Shown here: one piece after another, positions 10,778-22,286 of the stretch
Layout: the number at the start of each line of letters is the position of its first letter
Position numbering within the stretch: the first letter of the stretch is position 1
NCBI GenBank assembly: GCA_030248295.1
Contig: JASANH010001575.1
Coordinates: 124,001 to 188,000, forward strand
Reading direction: 5' to 3'
Origin: Mesodorylaimus sp. YZB2_4
Taxonomy: Eukaryota > Nematoda > Enoplea > Dorylaimida > Dorylaimidae
DNA length: 64,000 nt
Notes under the pieces: generated by a model
The model's input: only the letters and a program-made list of their open reading frames with translations
Database searches by the model: none
Told to the model about the DNA's origin: nothing
Position numbers and translations under genes: made by a program

Positions 10778-11571
10778 TCACTTGAGGCATTTGTCGATGA
10801 TGACGATGGCCATGGCAGTCACGCCCGCCACCACGGCATACTCGGCCGCCTTGCCGACCACGAATCCCGAGGTGCCACGCGTCCCGCCTTCACGATCATC
10901 GTTCCAGTTCTCGTCCCGATCCCTGACTTGCCTTAGCGTGTCCTCGAACCAGTCGACGCCCCCTTTACTCTGAAATAAAAGTGACGATTGACACTCACAT
11001 GTGTCACGGACGAACAGGAGTGCAGCGAACTCACCGGGTTCAACTTCATGGCCTGGTTCCTGCGCACTCGCCGAGCGAACCTGGATGTCGGACTCAACTT
11101 GGCCGAGTCTTGATCAGAATCGGTGTCACGCATGGTCGGACGACGCTGAAGGCGGGGGGTCGACTGGGCGCGACACTGGGGGCAGCATTCGGGACAGCAT
11201 CCGCCACCCCCAGTCACCACTGGCACCACCTGCACGCCCTGGTATTCACCGCCGTCCTCGACCGACTTCGTGGTTTTCTGAGCCCGCGGTTTCTTGGATT
11301 TCTTGCGCTGCTTTTCCTTCAAATTTTTACGACGAGCACGCGCGCGACTTCGCCACGGAACATTGAACGACGACTTGTCCGAGTTGGCCGCTGAACGGCT
11401 CTGCAACGCGTACATGCGTAGAATCTCATAGAATCCCTGAAAAGTATTCCAACTCACCCTGCCACTGGTCCGACTCTGATCGCTCTGACTATCCATCTTC
11501 GTCGGGGCCATTGGTGGCGGTGATAAACCATTCGGCATTTCTCTCGAGTCCAAGATCACGCGCGACAACAC
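10778..11571 (-). CDS. Unknown basic protein with C-terminal membrane anchor
   Basis: Two exons, 11571-11035 and 10969-10778, joined in phase 0 by a GTGAG...TTTCAG intron; about 242 aa from the first Met, though three further Mets within 30 residues could serve as the start. The middle is very basic (WRSRARARRKNLKEKQRKKS), followed by a Cys cluster (GGGGCCPECCPQC) that could bind metal or be acylated, an acidic/Ser stretch and another basic patch. The C terminus is a hydrophobic segment (about AEYAVVAGVTAMAIVII) ending DKCLK, as in tail-anchored proteins. No known domain. An in-frame stretch at 11458-11438 looks like a 21-nt intron (gtgag...tttcag), but the reading frame continues through it. 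Confidence 0.5.
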
Positions 11572-11599
11572 AACGACCGACTGTCCAATGCGAGCGTTG

Positions 11600-12441
11600 C
11601 CCTAAAAATGACTTCGGGCAGCTTCTATTCCAGAGCAGTGTAAAGTGTTGCAGTGATCTGCAGGCGCGGGTTCAACCCCCGCTCAAAGCAAACGCTTTGT
11701 GAACTCATGTTTGGAAAATCTTAAACCTCTGTCAGAGCTTTGGTAGCGTACCAGTCAAATAGCGAATCATAGGATGACATTGAACTGCATATTCTTGAAT
11801 TAAAGCACACAATGACCCACTGACAAATTCATCACGTCAACCACGGGCATTTCATTCTCAGAAATCGAATATATGTAACGCCTAAAAGAGACTCAAAACA
11901 TTGGTTTTTGAAACGAATTTTTTACGGCAGAGTAAAAAAAAAGTGCTTTTTCTTTCACCAAATTTTGTCTTGACCAAACCAGCGTAGACCCCTTCCCCTA
12001 GCGCTGCAATTAAGAGAAACGCAGACGCTGAACGCGTTCCCGCCTAGCGTAATCCATAAGCAACGAATGTCAGAATTACCAAATGGGCGGAGTTTGTTGC
12101 TCGAAAACAGCGCAAAACAGAATTTTTTAATGCATGCTTTTGTGGAATCTGCTTCGTTTCGATCCCCCAAAACGTACAGGCATGATCGGAATGCGCATCA
12201 GATACAGCAAGCATTGCCGAATCATACGACCACGCGAATGCCTGAAAAAGCTGGCGAAAAATCGGCGTTTCTAAGCGCAGAAACAGGAGCTTCGAAAGTA
12301 AAATTGCGTTTCAGCGTAGAATCACGACTGTACGTTGCCTGTCCCACAACAGCCTGCCTACGTGAAACGTGTCATTCGAGAATTCTTCACAGTGCGCGAC
12401 AGCTGCTTGAGTGATTTGCGGTGCGAGGGAACACGAAAAAG
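11600..12441. other. Intergenic, upstream of the type II membrane protein gene
   Basis: A tRNA B-box-like piece (gggttcaacccccgctc) sits near 11668, probably a SINE remnant. A 115-codon plus-strand ORF at 12067-12414 has no splice sites or domain and is more likely leader sequence. Nothing else supported. Confidence 0.4.
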
Positions 12442-13710
12442 ATGAAATCCACGAAAAGTGCGAAATCTTCGATCATTCCAAAAACGAATGCGTCCAGCAA
12501 AAAACCATCGGGGTCGAAGTTTGTCAGCGAGAACAAATCATCGGGGAAGAACGAGTCGACCACGTCGGTGATGGATCAGCCGTACGAAGTGGTGACGCCG
12601 CGTGATTTCTTCAAGAAAAGTTCGTTGATGGACAAAAGCGGAGAGCCGGTGGGACTGCGTTGGTGGAATCAGAAGAGCAAGAAACAAAAGCAAAGGACCT
12701 TGATCGCACTGATCGCCTGCTTCACCGTCGTCGTGGTGATCATCGTCGCGCTGATCGTCGGCGGTGCCATTTACGTGTACCAGGAACACGAGGATCCTGC
12801 CGCCCGTTTCGACAGTCCCCTGACAACCAAAACGGCTTTGTGTCGAGGTGTTGCGAAATATATGAAAGGTATGGTACCTGAATGCGCCTACGAAGTCAAA
12901 AACAGGTACGACAAATGTAGTGGACCAACCTGCAAGGCGATGTATTTCCGCGCATTTTTGGCAGAAGACGGAAATCTGGTAACACAGGTCAGCAGAACCG
13001 ATACACTCTCTATATCCACTGATCACGCCGACTGTGGCAACGCTACGGCGCCATCGCAGAAATGGTGCATCGATGGAGTGTGCGAGAATTCTGGTCTCCC
13101 TGCAAAACATTGGTGGCCGAGCGTCCCATTCCCCGGAAGGAAGGTCCTGGTCGTGCGTCCGATCAACGACATGCCGTGCATCAAGCACGACTCCGCCGAG
13201 GACAAAGCCTTCTTCAACAATTTGGTCTCGTGGTACGTCGGCGGGTGCAACATGAGCTACTGCCCCGACTTCTGCAACAAAAGCTGCTCCCATCCGCTGG
13301 CCAAGTACGGTGTGCGAATGGGCTTCTTCCACTGCGATCTCAGCGTCAATCCTGTGACGGGCGCTCGCAACGAGCTGTGCGATCCCAATGACCTGATCAA
13401 AGTGTGGAAGTGCCACAAATGCGAGTCGTACGCGCGAAACATGGAGGAGGAGGAGGAGCAAATCAAGTACTTGGCCTCGGCTTGTGGAATTCCAGCCAGT
13501 GATTTGGAAATGCGCGAAGAGTGTCATGTCAAATGCACCGAAAACGGCTCGATTCCAATGGCGCAGCTTCCGTCAGGAAGCAGATGCTCAGTCGAAGAAA
13601 ACAGTTTCGGCAACAAGGAAGGGGTCTGCGTGCTGGGATTGTGCCTGCCGCTGGAAACTAAAGATAAATGGTCGCCCAAAGTGAAGATTCTCATGAAGAA
13701 ACCCGAATGA
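12442..13710 (+). CDS. Type II membrane protein with Cys-rich ADAM-like ectodomain
   Basis: A single uninterrupted frame of 422 codons. The frame is open back to 12421, but the first ATG is at 12442. Residues 1-80 are a Lys/Ser-rich cytoplasmic tail; 86-111 are a strong membrane span (LIALIACFTVVVVIIVALIV); the rest is a Cys-rich ectodomain with the N terminus inside. It has short modules like the Cys-rich/disintegrin part of ADAM and ADAMTS proteins: KWCIDGVCEN in the middle and, near the end, a Gly-Ser-x-Cys ... GVCVLGLCLP pattern. There is no HExxH zinc motif, so no protease activity is expected. An EEEEEE run sits near residue 335. Sequon-like NMS, NKS and NGS sites fit an extracellular location. 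It is intronless among intron-rich neighbours, so it could be an old retrocopy. The exact family is unknown to me; the ADAM likeness is motif-level only. Confidence 0.7.
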   Translation: MKSTKSAKSSIIPKTNASSKKPSGSKFVSENKSSGKNESTTSVMDQPYEVVTPRDFFKKSSLMDKSGEPVGLRWWNQKSKKQKQRTLIALIACFTVVVVIIVALIVGGAIYVYQEHEDPAARFDSPLTTKTALCRGVAKYMKGMVPECAYEVKNRYDKCSGPTCKAMYFRAFLAEDGNLVTQVSRTDTLSISTDHADCGNATAPSQKWCIDGVCENSGLPAKHWWPSVPFPGRKVLVVRPINDMPCIKHDSAEDKAFFNNLVSWYVGGCNMSYCPDFCNKSCSHPLAKYGVRMGFFHCDLSVNPVTGARNELCDPNDLIKVWKCHKCESYARNMEEEEEQIKYLASACGIPASDLEMREECHVKCTENGSIPMAQLPSGSRCSVEENSFGNKEGVCVLGLCLPLETKDKWSPKVKILMKKPE

Positions 13711-15239
13711 TTCGTGATCTGGTTTCGTGCTCTATTAACCACGGTTTTGTGCCTTTCTCATCCGCAAGTGCTCGTTGTCGAGGTTTAGGTTTTGGAGTGA
13801 CTCGTGAAAGGCTCGTCTCGTAATCATGCAAAATGTCTGGAGACTGGTGTCCTCAAACCTCGGATGTGTGCGCCAGTGGCCATCATAAAGGGTGACCGCA
13901 GGCAAGTGGGATGTACAGGGTTCGCAAAAATGCTGCTGTCGGAAGAGGGGAAGCGACCTCTTCAAGTTTTCAAAGTTCGGCTTGGCCATACGTTTTGAAA
14001 CACGGGGATGGAATTCGAGGGATATTCTATCGGGTGGATTCACGCCACCTCCACGTCAAGGTATACAAACCATTTCGCAAGCTTCGCAAATTGCAAATTT
14101 TTGATTTTCCGCTCTAAGCCGCTTATGACAATTTGACATTGACAAAATGTGCCTCACTTTAAAACCTGTGCGCAAGTGTATTCACAGTTCCAGATTTACA
14201 GTATCCGTTTAATGATATTTCTATTTTAAAAAAATGACCCAAATTTATTGCTACTCTGTTTAAAAAGGTTTTAAGAGCGGGCCGCACACAAACTTTGAAG
14301 TGCGGAGCTTTCATCAATGGAAAACTATCATAAGCGCCTTGCGGCGGGAAATTCAAATATTGCACAGTACGAGATCTGTGAAATGATTCATATGCAAGCG
14401 CATACGATGAGAAGCGCGGTCAGTTCAATCCCCCGTTTTAGAGGATATTTTTGCAGCAGTTGCAGTGTTTGATCGATTTTTTCAAAATTCCCTTCGACCA
14501 TTACTGCCCATCGATTGGTGACCGTGGCAGCCGCCTGCTGTAAGGAAACCACAGGATGAATTCTGACGACCCATTTCACGTGATTATCACCGAAAAAAAC
14601 GTTTTTTTTCGGAAGTGCTTGGGCGATATCGGCCATATCTCGCCCATATTTTGGTCTTGTTCGATCAAAGACAACTCAGCGTGTTTGCGAATAAATGAGG
14701 AATAGAATGCCTGCCTGATAAATTTGTCATCTCTCATCCATCTCGAGACATCAGGCGGCAAATTTTAAAGTGCCCTTCAGGGTTGACGACTTTCAAACCT
14801 CCTGAGTCCCTGCTCGTTTATGATAACTGGGGAGACGGGGTTTGCCCAGCTTGAAACATGACCCATCCATCATCTACTGTAGGTTTGAATTTAACTCAAC
14901 CATCTCTACTTTTGCTTTACATTTGATATCCAAATATGCAAAAAACTACCGCCTATTACAGAAAGCTTCGGAAAAATCCATTTCTGAAAATCTTGTAATA
15001 CAGATCAAGAAACCACCAAAATTGTATGCGTCTGATGGTTTGAAGCCCTGGTCGACATTGGATGTCTGTGTGGGTCAGGGCATCGCTTAGAACACAGTTA
15101 ATACAACTGTATTTTTCTTTCCATAGTTTGTCGACTTCCCAAACTTTGTATTGGCGCTTTTTTAGTGCGACAACAAGCGTACCTGCTTATCACTATTACT
15201 GTAATCGCGTGTGCGCATGAGTAATTTATTTTCGGGACG
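13711..15239. other. Gene-poor stretch
   Basis: Short ORFs only. On the minus strand, 14761-14388 holds two overlapping small ORFs, one containing QAAATVTNRWAVMVEGNFEK and ending in a hydrophobic stretch; this looks faintly protein-like but lacks convincing exons. I make no call. Confidence 0.35.
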
Positions 15240-15817
15240 CGGACAATTGCCCTACGCAACACTGACCGCAGGTACATAGAGATGTCTGCTAGCGGCGGAT
15301 AAGAGCGGTCGCGACGGCCGTGCTGTACGTCGGTCTTTCGGTCGAGGGTGCTTGGGTGGGAAGTTATTAGTCGAGGTGGCGAAGTTATTGGGCATGGTGC
15401 GGAGCAAGTTGATTTATGTCATGTTTTAAATTTTCGGCATGAGTAGTAAAAAGGCGATATTCATAATGGACATAAATTTTGCGGCTCGTTGATTGTGGGC
15501 GGAGTAACAATGTAGGTGAATGCGTAGAACAAGGCATCGAGCACTAACAGCGCCGTTGGTCAGGTGTTATTATCCATAGTTCCACTTGCAGTCCCAATCT
15601 TGGGCCTAAGGGTCACCTTAGGCTTAGTCTATCTTAGGTGTTGCGCATAAAAGGCCTCAAACTGGAAAGGCGCTAGTTGCAGATGCTTGCAAACTTGAGC
15701 CTTACACGAAAAGAGTCTTTTCGTGAAAGCCCAAGTTGCAAGCGTCTGTTTCCCTGTTCCGAGTTGCCAGTTGCATGTTCGCAAAATTTGAATTTCGCGC
15801 GTGGGGGCAATTGTCCG
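15240..15817. mobile_element. MITE with terminal inverted repeats and an inner hairpin
   Basis: Ends are CGGACAATTGCCC (15240-15252) and its exact reverse complement (15805-15817), 578 bp apart. Inside, 15680-15748 forms a long stem (cagatgcttgcaaacttg pairing with caagttgcaagcgtctg; cacgaaaaga with tcttttcgtg). No ORF. The target duplication is not clear, so the superfamily is open. Confidence 0.6.
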
Positions 15818-15962
15818 TGATTCTTATTTTCGGTCGGTTTGGTCGATTTCGTCTTTAAAATCGCCGATTTTTATCCTCTTGGAATGATTATATTCCCCAC
15901 ATTGCCATAATAATTTCCTTGTCCATCGTCGGTTTAGATCGTCTCATTTAACCGCATTTTCC

Positions 15963-16600
15963 ATGGCCGTAAGTTCGTCATTATCGATACCAAACATGCC
16001 GAAAAAAGTGCCATCGACACCCGGTCTTTCGGTTTTATCCCCCGCGCCGAGTCTCCTGTCACTTCGCAGTGTCATCGATTACATGCCCAACGATATTCGT
16101 CTTCGATACAAAGACGCCGCCAAATACTCCATCTGGCCCGAATGTCCGTTGGACGGAAACGGGAATGCTGCGGAAATTGATGAAGAAGATGAACTAAACA
16201 ATTCAAATTCTACGCTCGGAACAAAATTAAAAAGAAATTTAACAATTTCTACAAACGGATTGGGTCCGGTTCGAGAATATAGTAAATTTGGAAATGCCCC
16301 CGTTTTGGTTGAACCAATTTTGAATACGAAATTTGGTAGAAATCGACGAATTAGCGAAACCGGTGTTTCGAGTGGTGTCGGCAGTGGATATCCGAATTTT
16401 TCACCTTTTCGACAGCGTAAACCATTGAATCAAAACGAAGCACGACCGCGACCAGTTGCTTATTATTCATCAAAGGTTTGTGTTGTTTTATAAATTATTA
16501 AGTTTTTTGGTTTTTTTCGCATGGTTTATTTACGCACATTTTTCTTCGGCACTTTTAGGATGGTGTTCGATTAGCACCGACGGAAATGACGAGATTGTAA
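15963..16600 (+). CDS. Unknown small protein, two exons
   Basis: Exons 15963-16475 and 16559-16600 join in phase 0 (donor AAG|GTTTGT, acceptor CTTTTAG), giving 184 aa. The N terminus is Ser/Pro-rich with PGLSVLSPAPSLLSL, followed by SVIDYMPNDIRLRYKDAAKY, an acidic patch (EIDEEDE), Asn/Ser-rich linkers and Arg-rich segments (KFGRNRRIS), ending TEMTRL. No signal peptide, membrane span or catalytic motif. The dense charged and Ser-rich composition suggests an intrinsically disordered adaptor or nuclear protein. I cannot name it. A compact 83-base intron and good splice sites support a real gene. Confidence 0.6.
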
Positions 16601-16944
16601 GCGATTGATCAAAAGTGATCGATTCGATTATCGATTGGGTTTGAAATCATGAAAACTCAAGGTTATCATTCATTTCTCAACCATTCCAGATTTGGTTAGC
16701 TCACTTTTTCTATATTTTGCGTGGTATTGAAGCACAGGATGCCATTAGTTTCTTATTTTTGCTATAGTCCTTACATCTTGCAATGTTTGGTGGTGCTGTT
16801 CGCTTGGGGGTCGTATCCAAAGTTGAATGGGTGTTTGATCGTATTCGAAACCTGGGGACCGTCCTTATGCTGATTGGGGTTGGATGGATAGCATGGTTGA
16901 TGTGATCATGAGTGACAGTGCCGTGATACAGACTGTGTTGTGCC

Positions 16945-17040
16945 TGCGCTAATGTGCACTGCTAGACGATATGGTTTGTATAGTGAACTGGAAATCCCAG
17001 TGGTTCGGGTTCGATTCCCGCTCGGGGTTTTTTTTATTGT
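16945..17040 (+). repeat. tRNA-like SINE head with poly-T end
   Basis: Contains 'ggttcgggttcgattcccgctcgggg' as T-arm/B box (16999-17024) followed at once by eight T, a Pol III terminator. The upstream half has a possible A box (tggtttgtatagtg) but the cloverleaf ends do not pair well. tRNA-derived; a functional tRNA is unlikely. Confidence 0.45.
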
Positions 17041-17817
17041 CTTATTATGTAGTGTATGTGTGAAGAACGCTGTCAGTGCATAGTTTTTGGTGTGCGCTCG
17101 TGCTAGTCCTGCCATTGCTTTGACCATGGATCGTGTTGCAGATGGTGTGTACACTGATATGAACAAGGCGGGGGTGGGTGGGCTGGTGATAGTTTTTTGC
17201 GTCAGACTCAATTGACTTCATACTAATCAGTTAAAGTCACTAAACGTGACATGTTCCTGAACTCCCTGCATTCCCGTTTTCTTCCCGAAAATACACGCCT
17301 TCCACGCTCAGCAAAGGCCGTGTATGCCGCGTGATTGTGTTTTTTTCTGTTCGATATTTGAAGTGAGTTTTGAGATTTTCTTGACGTTTTGTGTTGTATA
17401 TGCCAGTCGTGTGCAAGTGAATTGTGTAGTGTCAGTAAAGCTGGTTGAAGGTGTGATGGTTGCTTGCTGGAGGTGGTCCGTCTAGTACTTGAGGTGGCAG
17501 CTGTCTGGTGCTATGGGCGGGATGGCCCCGGTTCTGATTATACAGCAGATCCTGGATGGCGATAGGCATGCTCCTCTGATGATGCTGACCAGGATTGGGG
17601 ACCGATTATGAGGAGATGGATTGAGATGATTTATCACATCCAGATCAATGCCATCGATTTGATTGCAGCTGGATCAATCTGATCACACTGATCGATCTGA
17701 TCACAGTGCGATCGATCCTTCTTAGGCTGAGAAATGAGTTCTGATTGCAGTCCTCTGATCAGAGCAGGAGGAGCATGTTCCACTGACAGCAGTGTCTTAC
17801 TTCAGCCAAGACCCAGG

Positions 17818-18985
17818 ATGGCGGACGCGTGCGATGGAGTGAGCGCGGTTGTTCGTGCAGCCAACTTTGCTGCAATCAAGCACAGGGATCAGAAGAGGAA
17901 AGACGGCAGGACGCCCTACATCAACCACCCGATCGGCGTGGCCAGCTTGATATCGGAGATCGGACGAGTGAATGACCCGGTCATACTGCAGGCCGCCCTC
18001 CTGCACGACACGGTCGAGGACACGGCCACCACCTTCCAAGAGTTGGACGACCAGTTTGGACCCGAGGTGCGCAAAGTGGTCGAGGAGGTGACCGATGACA
18101 AGACCTTGCCCAAGCTGGACAGGAAGAATGCCCAGGTGAGTCGGAGGTGGGGCCCATCCCAGGCTAGGTGACGTGGCTGTCAACAGGCTGTGCCCAAGCT
18201 GGACAGCAAGAATGCGCATTCTTCCTGTCCAGCTTGGGAGCGGCTGATGCACTGCACTGTGAGCGTGGATGCACTAGCCCTGCACAAATCCTTGTACTCA
18301 ACTCCCAGCGCCCACCTCCGAGCGGGTCCTCCAGTGTCCTGCCTCCAGTGGCCTCCTCCAGTGTCCTGCCACTCACATGAGACTAACACTGTGACGTCAG
18401 ACCAGGTGCTTAGGGTGCATAGATGAATCCTGAAAGACATCCCAGTGGCACAGATGGCTGATGAGCGCACTGTCGGGGAACAGCTTTTCAGTTAAACAAT
18501 GTGGCAATGAAATGAACAAATAAACAATGAAGTCATTTTCACCGTAGCGCAGTTATGAAAGACAGGTCATGTGGTGATGTCTGAAGTGACTGCAATGCAC
18601 TGCCTTGGAGTTAGCAGGCCTCTCACTGGCATGATTCGTGTCTGGTCTATCCTCCAATGTCCTTGCTACTCACGTAAGACCTGAAATGGGTGGCCACAGT
18701 GTGCATAGCAGGAGTATCCCAGTGGCACAGGCGGGATGTGAAGGAGCTACTTTTCAGTTGGCAGGTGCCTCGTCCCTGAGCTACGAAGCGAGGGTGGTTC
18801 GACTGGCGGACAAGCTGTACAACTTGAGGGACGCCGAGAATCATCTGCCAGCCGAGTGGACCGACGACTACCGCGACTTTTACATGAAATGGTGCCACGA
18901 CTTGGTCAATCTCATTCGGGGAACCAATGCTGGCTTGGAGGCCGCATTGGACGAGTTCTTCCAACGCCACCAGCACTTATTCTGA
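17818..18985 (+). CDS. HDDC3: HDDC3/MESH1, metazoan SpoT-like hydrolase
   Basis: Exons 17818-18135 and 18758-18985 join in phase 0, giving 181 aa, close to the family's usual ~180. Family members are Mn-dependent HD-domain enzymes that hydrolyse (p)ppGpp and, in animals, NADPH to NADH. The HD box LLHDTVEDT (His63, Asp64, Glu67, Asp68) and His37 in TPYINHPIGVA are present, as are VVEEVTDDKTLPKLDRK and, in exon 2, RLADKLYNLRD. The start at 17818 matches the family N terminus; an ATG 84 bases upstream in frame adds unrelated residues. A polyadenylation signal AATAAA lies at 19201-19206. The intron contains a hairpin copied from the end of exon 1. From 18401 onward the gene lies in the left arm of the inverted duplication, and exon 2 has a second copy at 40429-40202. 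Confidence 0.93.
18193..18238. repeat. 46-base hairpin built from the HDDC3 exon 1 end
   Basis: Two 23-base arms facing each other: cccaagctggacagcaagaatgc minus its final bases pairs with gcattcttcctgtccagctt plus ggg, with one mismatch. The right arm is an exact reverse complement of the coding stretch just before the exon 1 donor (about 18109-18131). It lies in the intron, so the pre-mRNA could fold onto its own exon end. Confidence 0.75.
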
Positions 18986-19228
18986 CTCGCCTGTGTCTCA
19001 CTGGCCATGTGCTTGGTGGCCTGGTGCCTGTGCGAGTATACTGCTGTGGCTGGGGTTTGAGGGGATCACTCTGTGGTTTGTGCACTTCTTTGCCATTTTC
19101 ACACTTAATCTGGCATTGACTGGTTCGTGCTGTGCCGGCCAATGTGTGAGTGGTGAGCAGAACATGGGCACCCACTCACTTCACCAAGGCATGTCAGTTC
19201 AATAAAAAGGCGGGAAATTCAAAATTAT

Positions 19229-22200
19229 TCACCAAAGACTCCTTTCCAACAGAACCATGGAAAATAAAGATCTTTTTACTGTGATTGGTTCCGAGTTTTC
19301 ATCCTTCGGAATCAGCGGATGGTTCTCCGGCAGCGCGCCAGTGATCACGATCACGCCGACCTGAAACCAAAAAATAAGCCCGACTAAATATCTCGGAATA
19401 CAAGCGACCTCACCTCCTGCTTCAAGAGCTCCTTCAGCCAATCCAACAAATCAGCGACCGATGGAATCGAGCCGATGAACAGCAGACTGGCCTTGTAGAA
19501 GCTGAACATTTGGTTCATGTCCAACCCGCCGACTTGAGTTGATTTTCGGACTTGGACGGGCTGCTGCTTGGTCCTCTTTACCTCGACCACATCGTCCTTC
19601 TCCACGATCTCTTCGTTGACGTCCTTAATGAGCTCCTCCATCTCGGATTTAGTTTTCGCAGCCGAGCAAGCTTGGCGTTTCTCCAATAATTGGTCCGGCG
19701 TGTAGTTAGTGATAGCAATGAAGTGCAAGCCAGTGGCCATGCTCGTATCTTCATCGTTTCGCTGTCCAGCCATCGGGTCGATGAACATTCCTTTCGAGGG
19801 TGACGGCTTCGGTTTGACGCTGACATTGCTCGATGATGCCATCGACTGCATCTCATTCTTCCTGTTTACCGGCAGTGGCTTCGGCATCGTAGTGATCGTC
19901 CTTTCCCTCGCCAATCCCAACTCGGCACCACCTTAAAAGAAACTCTTTGAAATTTACAATCGGTTCAGTAGAAGCATCCGCTTACCCATATCGTACGGTT
20001 CACCAGTACGATAACTAGTCTTCCTACAACACTTATTCCAAATACACACGGAGCCAACAATGATGAGGAGCAAGCCAAACAAGCTGCAGCCAACGCCTAT
20101 GCCTATTTCGGCCCCCTCCGATAGGCGCCAGGGCGGTGTGGTGAAATCGTACATATCCGGCAGCCCGTCGCCTGAAATCAGGATATCTGTACTCTGAGTC
20201 TGCGTGATCGATCGCAAGTCTTACCGCCCTTCGACATGTGCCTGCCAAAGTAGGGGATCTCGATGTCCCTCCTCCGACCACTGCCTTCGTACGTGCACAC
20301 GCACTGGCCATCGTACTGTCCAGGTTCCTCGGGTTTGATTCTTTCCCCCTGAAAAAGACTTTGCGCAAGGCGATGCCAGTCCCCCCTTGGTCTCCTACCG
20401 TCAGCTTCTTGCCGCTCGGGGTCGTCGTTTCGCATTTGCAATTACGGATTTCAGGAGGGGGCTTCGGGATCTTCTCCCACTTGACCTGATTCTCAGTCTT
20501 GCCGTCCGTGCTCGGGGTCACCTTGGGCTCCAGCTTGCCGCCTCCTGAAGAAGCAGAGGATTAGTGGTGGTTTTCAGAGTTCAGGCAACACTTACCAGTA
20601 TGTACGAAATGAGCGAGCGTGCGGGCCTTTTTGCTGCCTTTGGTGAATTTGCACTCGACTGTGCCGACGCAGGGTTGTTCGAATAACTTATTCGGCAAAT
20701 CTAACTTCATTCCAACGCTGCATTTTTCCGCGTGGTTTTTGGTGGGCACCGGTTTGCCATCGATGAAGAGATTGCAGTCCACAGTGGCGTCGTCGCCGGG
20801 GCCACCGGGTGGACAATTGGCGACGGGGGGCGCAGTGCTGTTGGTGACCTTGACGGCCTCGTTGAACCTGACTATTTCTCCTTCGTACGTCAAGTGTGGA
20901 GTTTTCGCTGAAACACAACGGTTTTCGCATGAAGATGGCCCATGAAGTTCTGACTTACCTGTCTGAGAGCACGCTCCTGTTTCCTCGGCCAAGGCTTTGT
21001 CGTAGTTGTTGGTCGCGATCGATTCGCACTGAGAATCAGCTTTCGTACCTTCCCCGCAGATGCAGGTTGCCTTGCCGTGCTGGTTGGCGCATATGTCCGC
21101 GTCGATTTTGCACGCTGGACCGTCCTTGGTCACAAAACATAGCGTGCCGTCTGGGCAACCAGCGGACTCGCCCTCACCGCCTAAAAATATTTCGATAAAG
21201 GGTTCGCCTGTAAAATTGAACATTCGAAGGAATGCAAGCGAATCCCATCCTTGGGATCAACGGCTTCGACTACGGCCCTGAGAAGCGAGCTCCCAGTCCT
21301 CGTTAAGTTCGAAAAGAGGATTGGGGACTCGCTCGTTCGGACATCACGTCTGCTCCCCCTCGTGGGCCCAACTTCTGTGAGTCCCATCCCAGGGTCGACC
21401 ATACCAGTGGGTGGTTCAGTGTGGTTCCGGCGCTGAAAGAAGACTGGTACAGCCGTTTCGACTTTTATAACGATTTGTGCGATAATTTGGTGTTGATGCA
21501 CAGTTTTTTTGCTGCACAGGGGTCGTATAAAATTCACAAATAGAAAGTTGACGGTCAGTATCCCAAAAAATTTTAATTTTTTTATCGAATTTATAAAAGA
21601 ATTATCGAAAAAGTTCCGTACCGAAAAAAGTACCGTTCCGTTATTGAAAAATTTTTTTGGTACGGAACGTCATCGATAAATTTTTTTTTAATTCGATAAA
21701 AATTGGAAATTTTTAAATCTGCCAGGACGGAATTTTAGTTCGAACGTGTACGGTACGGTCCGTACCGCCTCAGGTACAGGCAGAAAGTTGGTACGGTCGA
21801 CCCTGGGCCCCATCCCAGACAAAGCAGTGTACTTACACGTGCGATACCCACATTTGAATGGCTCGGCGGATCGTTGGCCTTTGAACTCGGCGAAGTATTC
21901 GCTGAAGTTGGTCTCCTTTGTCATCGGCACTTTGAACTTGGCCCGCCCACTCGAATCGCATTTTCCCGTTTGGAACACATTCCCGTTTGCATCGACCAGT
22001 TTCACGTCACCAGTGCAGCGGTCATTGGTGATGGTAACATCGATCTCGGCGTAGCCACCGTTTTCTGCCAAAGTGACCTCGATGCCATGCTGGTTGAAGA
22101 ATTTGATCGAGCTGATCACTAAAACGGAAGGAAACGACTCGAAAATTCATCTGGCTGAACGTTCTCCCACGAAATCGAAAATTTTGGTCGGTTTGTTCGC

Positions 22201-22286
22201 GAAAAATCGAGGCAGAGCTCGCGAAGACTGCGGAAACTCTTTCCGAGAAAATTTTTGAAGGAAATTTGCTTACCTGGCGTCGCCAT
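19229..22286 (-). pseudogene. Receptor tyrosine-phosphatase-like gene, copy 1 (3' truncated)
   Basis: Nine exons: 22286-22274, 22118-21837, 21180-20959, 20907-20596, 20544-20399, 20348-20225, 20171-19986, 19931-19414, 19360-19229; phases fit throughout, 644 aa. Exon 2 is a beta-rich domain; exon 3 a Cys-rich module (CPDGTLCFVTKDG...CANQH...CGEG); exon 4 a second Cys-containing domain. Span about 389-411 (IGIGVGCSLFGLLLIIVGSV) is followed by KCCRK and a long cytoplasmic part whose end (FIGSIPSVADLLDWLKELLKQ, then VITGAL) matches the 'ATQGPL..DFW..I....VIVML' core of tyrosine phosphatases. A deletion shared with no other copy removes everything after that, including the active-site loop; the frame then ends in unrelated residues. 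Exon 1 codes only MATPG, with no signal peptide, unlike the paralogue at 57-62 kb. It may still be expressed as a decoy-like receptor, but I judge it a truncated pseudogene. Confidence 0.75.
21390..21805. mobile_element. CAGGG-ended MITE in intron 2 of receptor copy 1
   Basis: Ends cagggtcgaccataccag and its near reverse complement ggtacggtcgaccctg. CCCATCCC occurs just outside both ends, though not at exact target-duplication spacing. CAGGG...CCCTG ends recall hAT elements. The inside is AT-rich with secondary inverted repeats (ttccgtacc/ggtacggaac). No ORF. The equivalent in the right arm is 36430-36841. Confidence 0.6.

Noticed and set aside
12538-13527. 329-codon minus-strand ORF
   Set aside because: It is the antisense shadow of the type II membrane protein gene, whose signal anchor and Cys spacing make the plus strand the coding one.
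17734-17817. Upstream HDDC3 start at 17734
   Set aside because: The extra 28 residues have no family counterpart; the Met at 17818 aligns with the known N terminus.
20349-20398. Frameshift in exon 5/6 of receptor copy 1
   Set aside because: The apparent frame change is a 50-base GT-AG intron (gtaggag...tttttcag) in phase 0. Only copy 2 has a real defect there, since it lost the AG.
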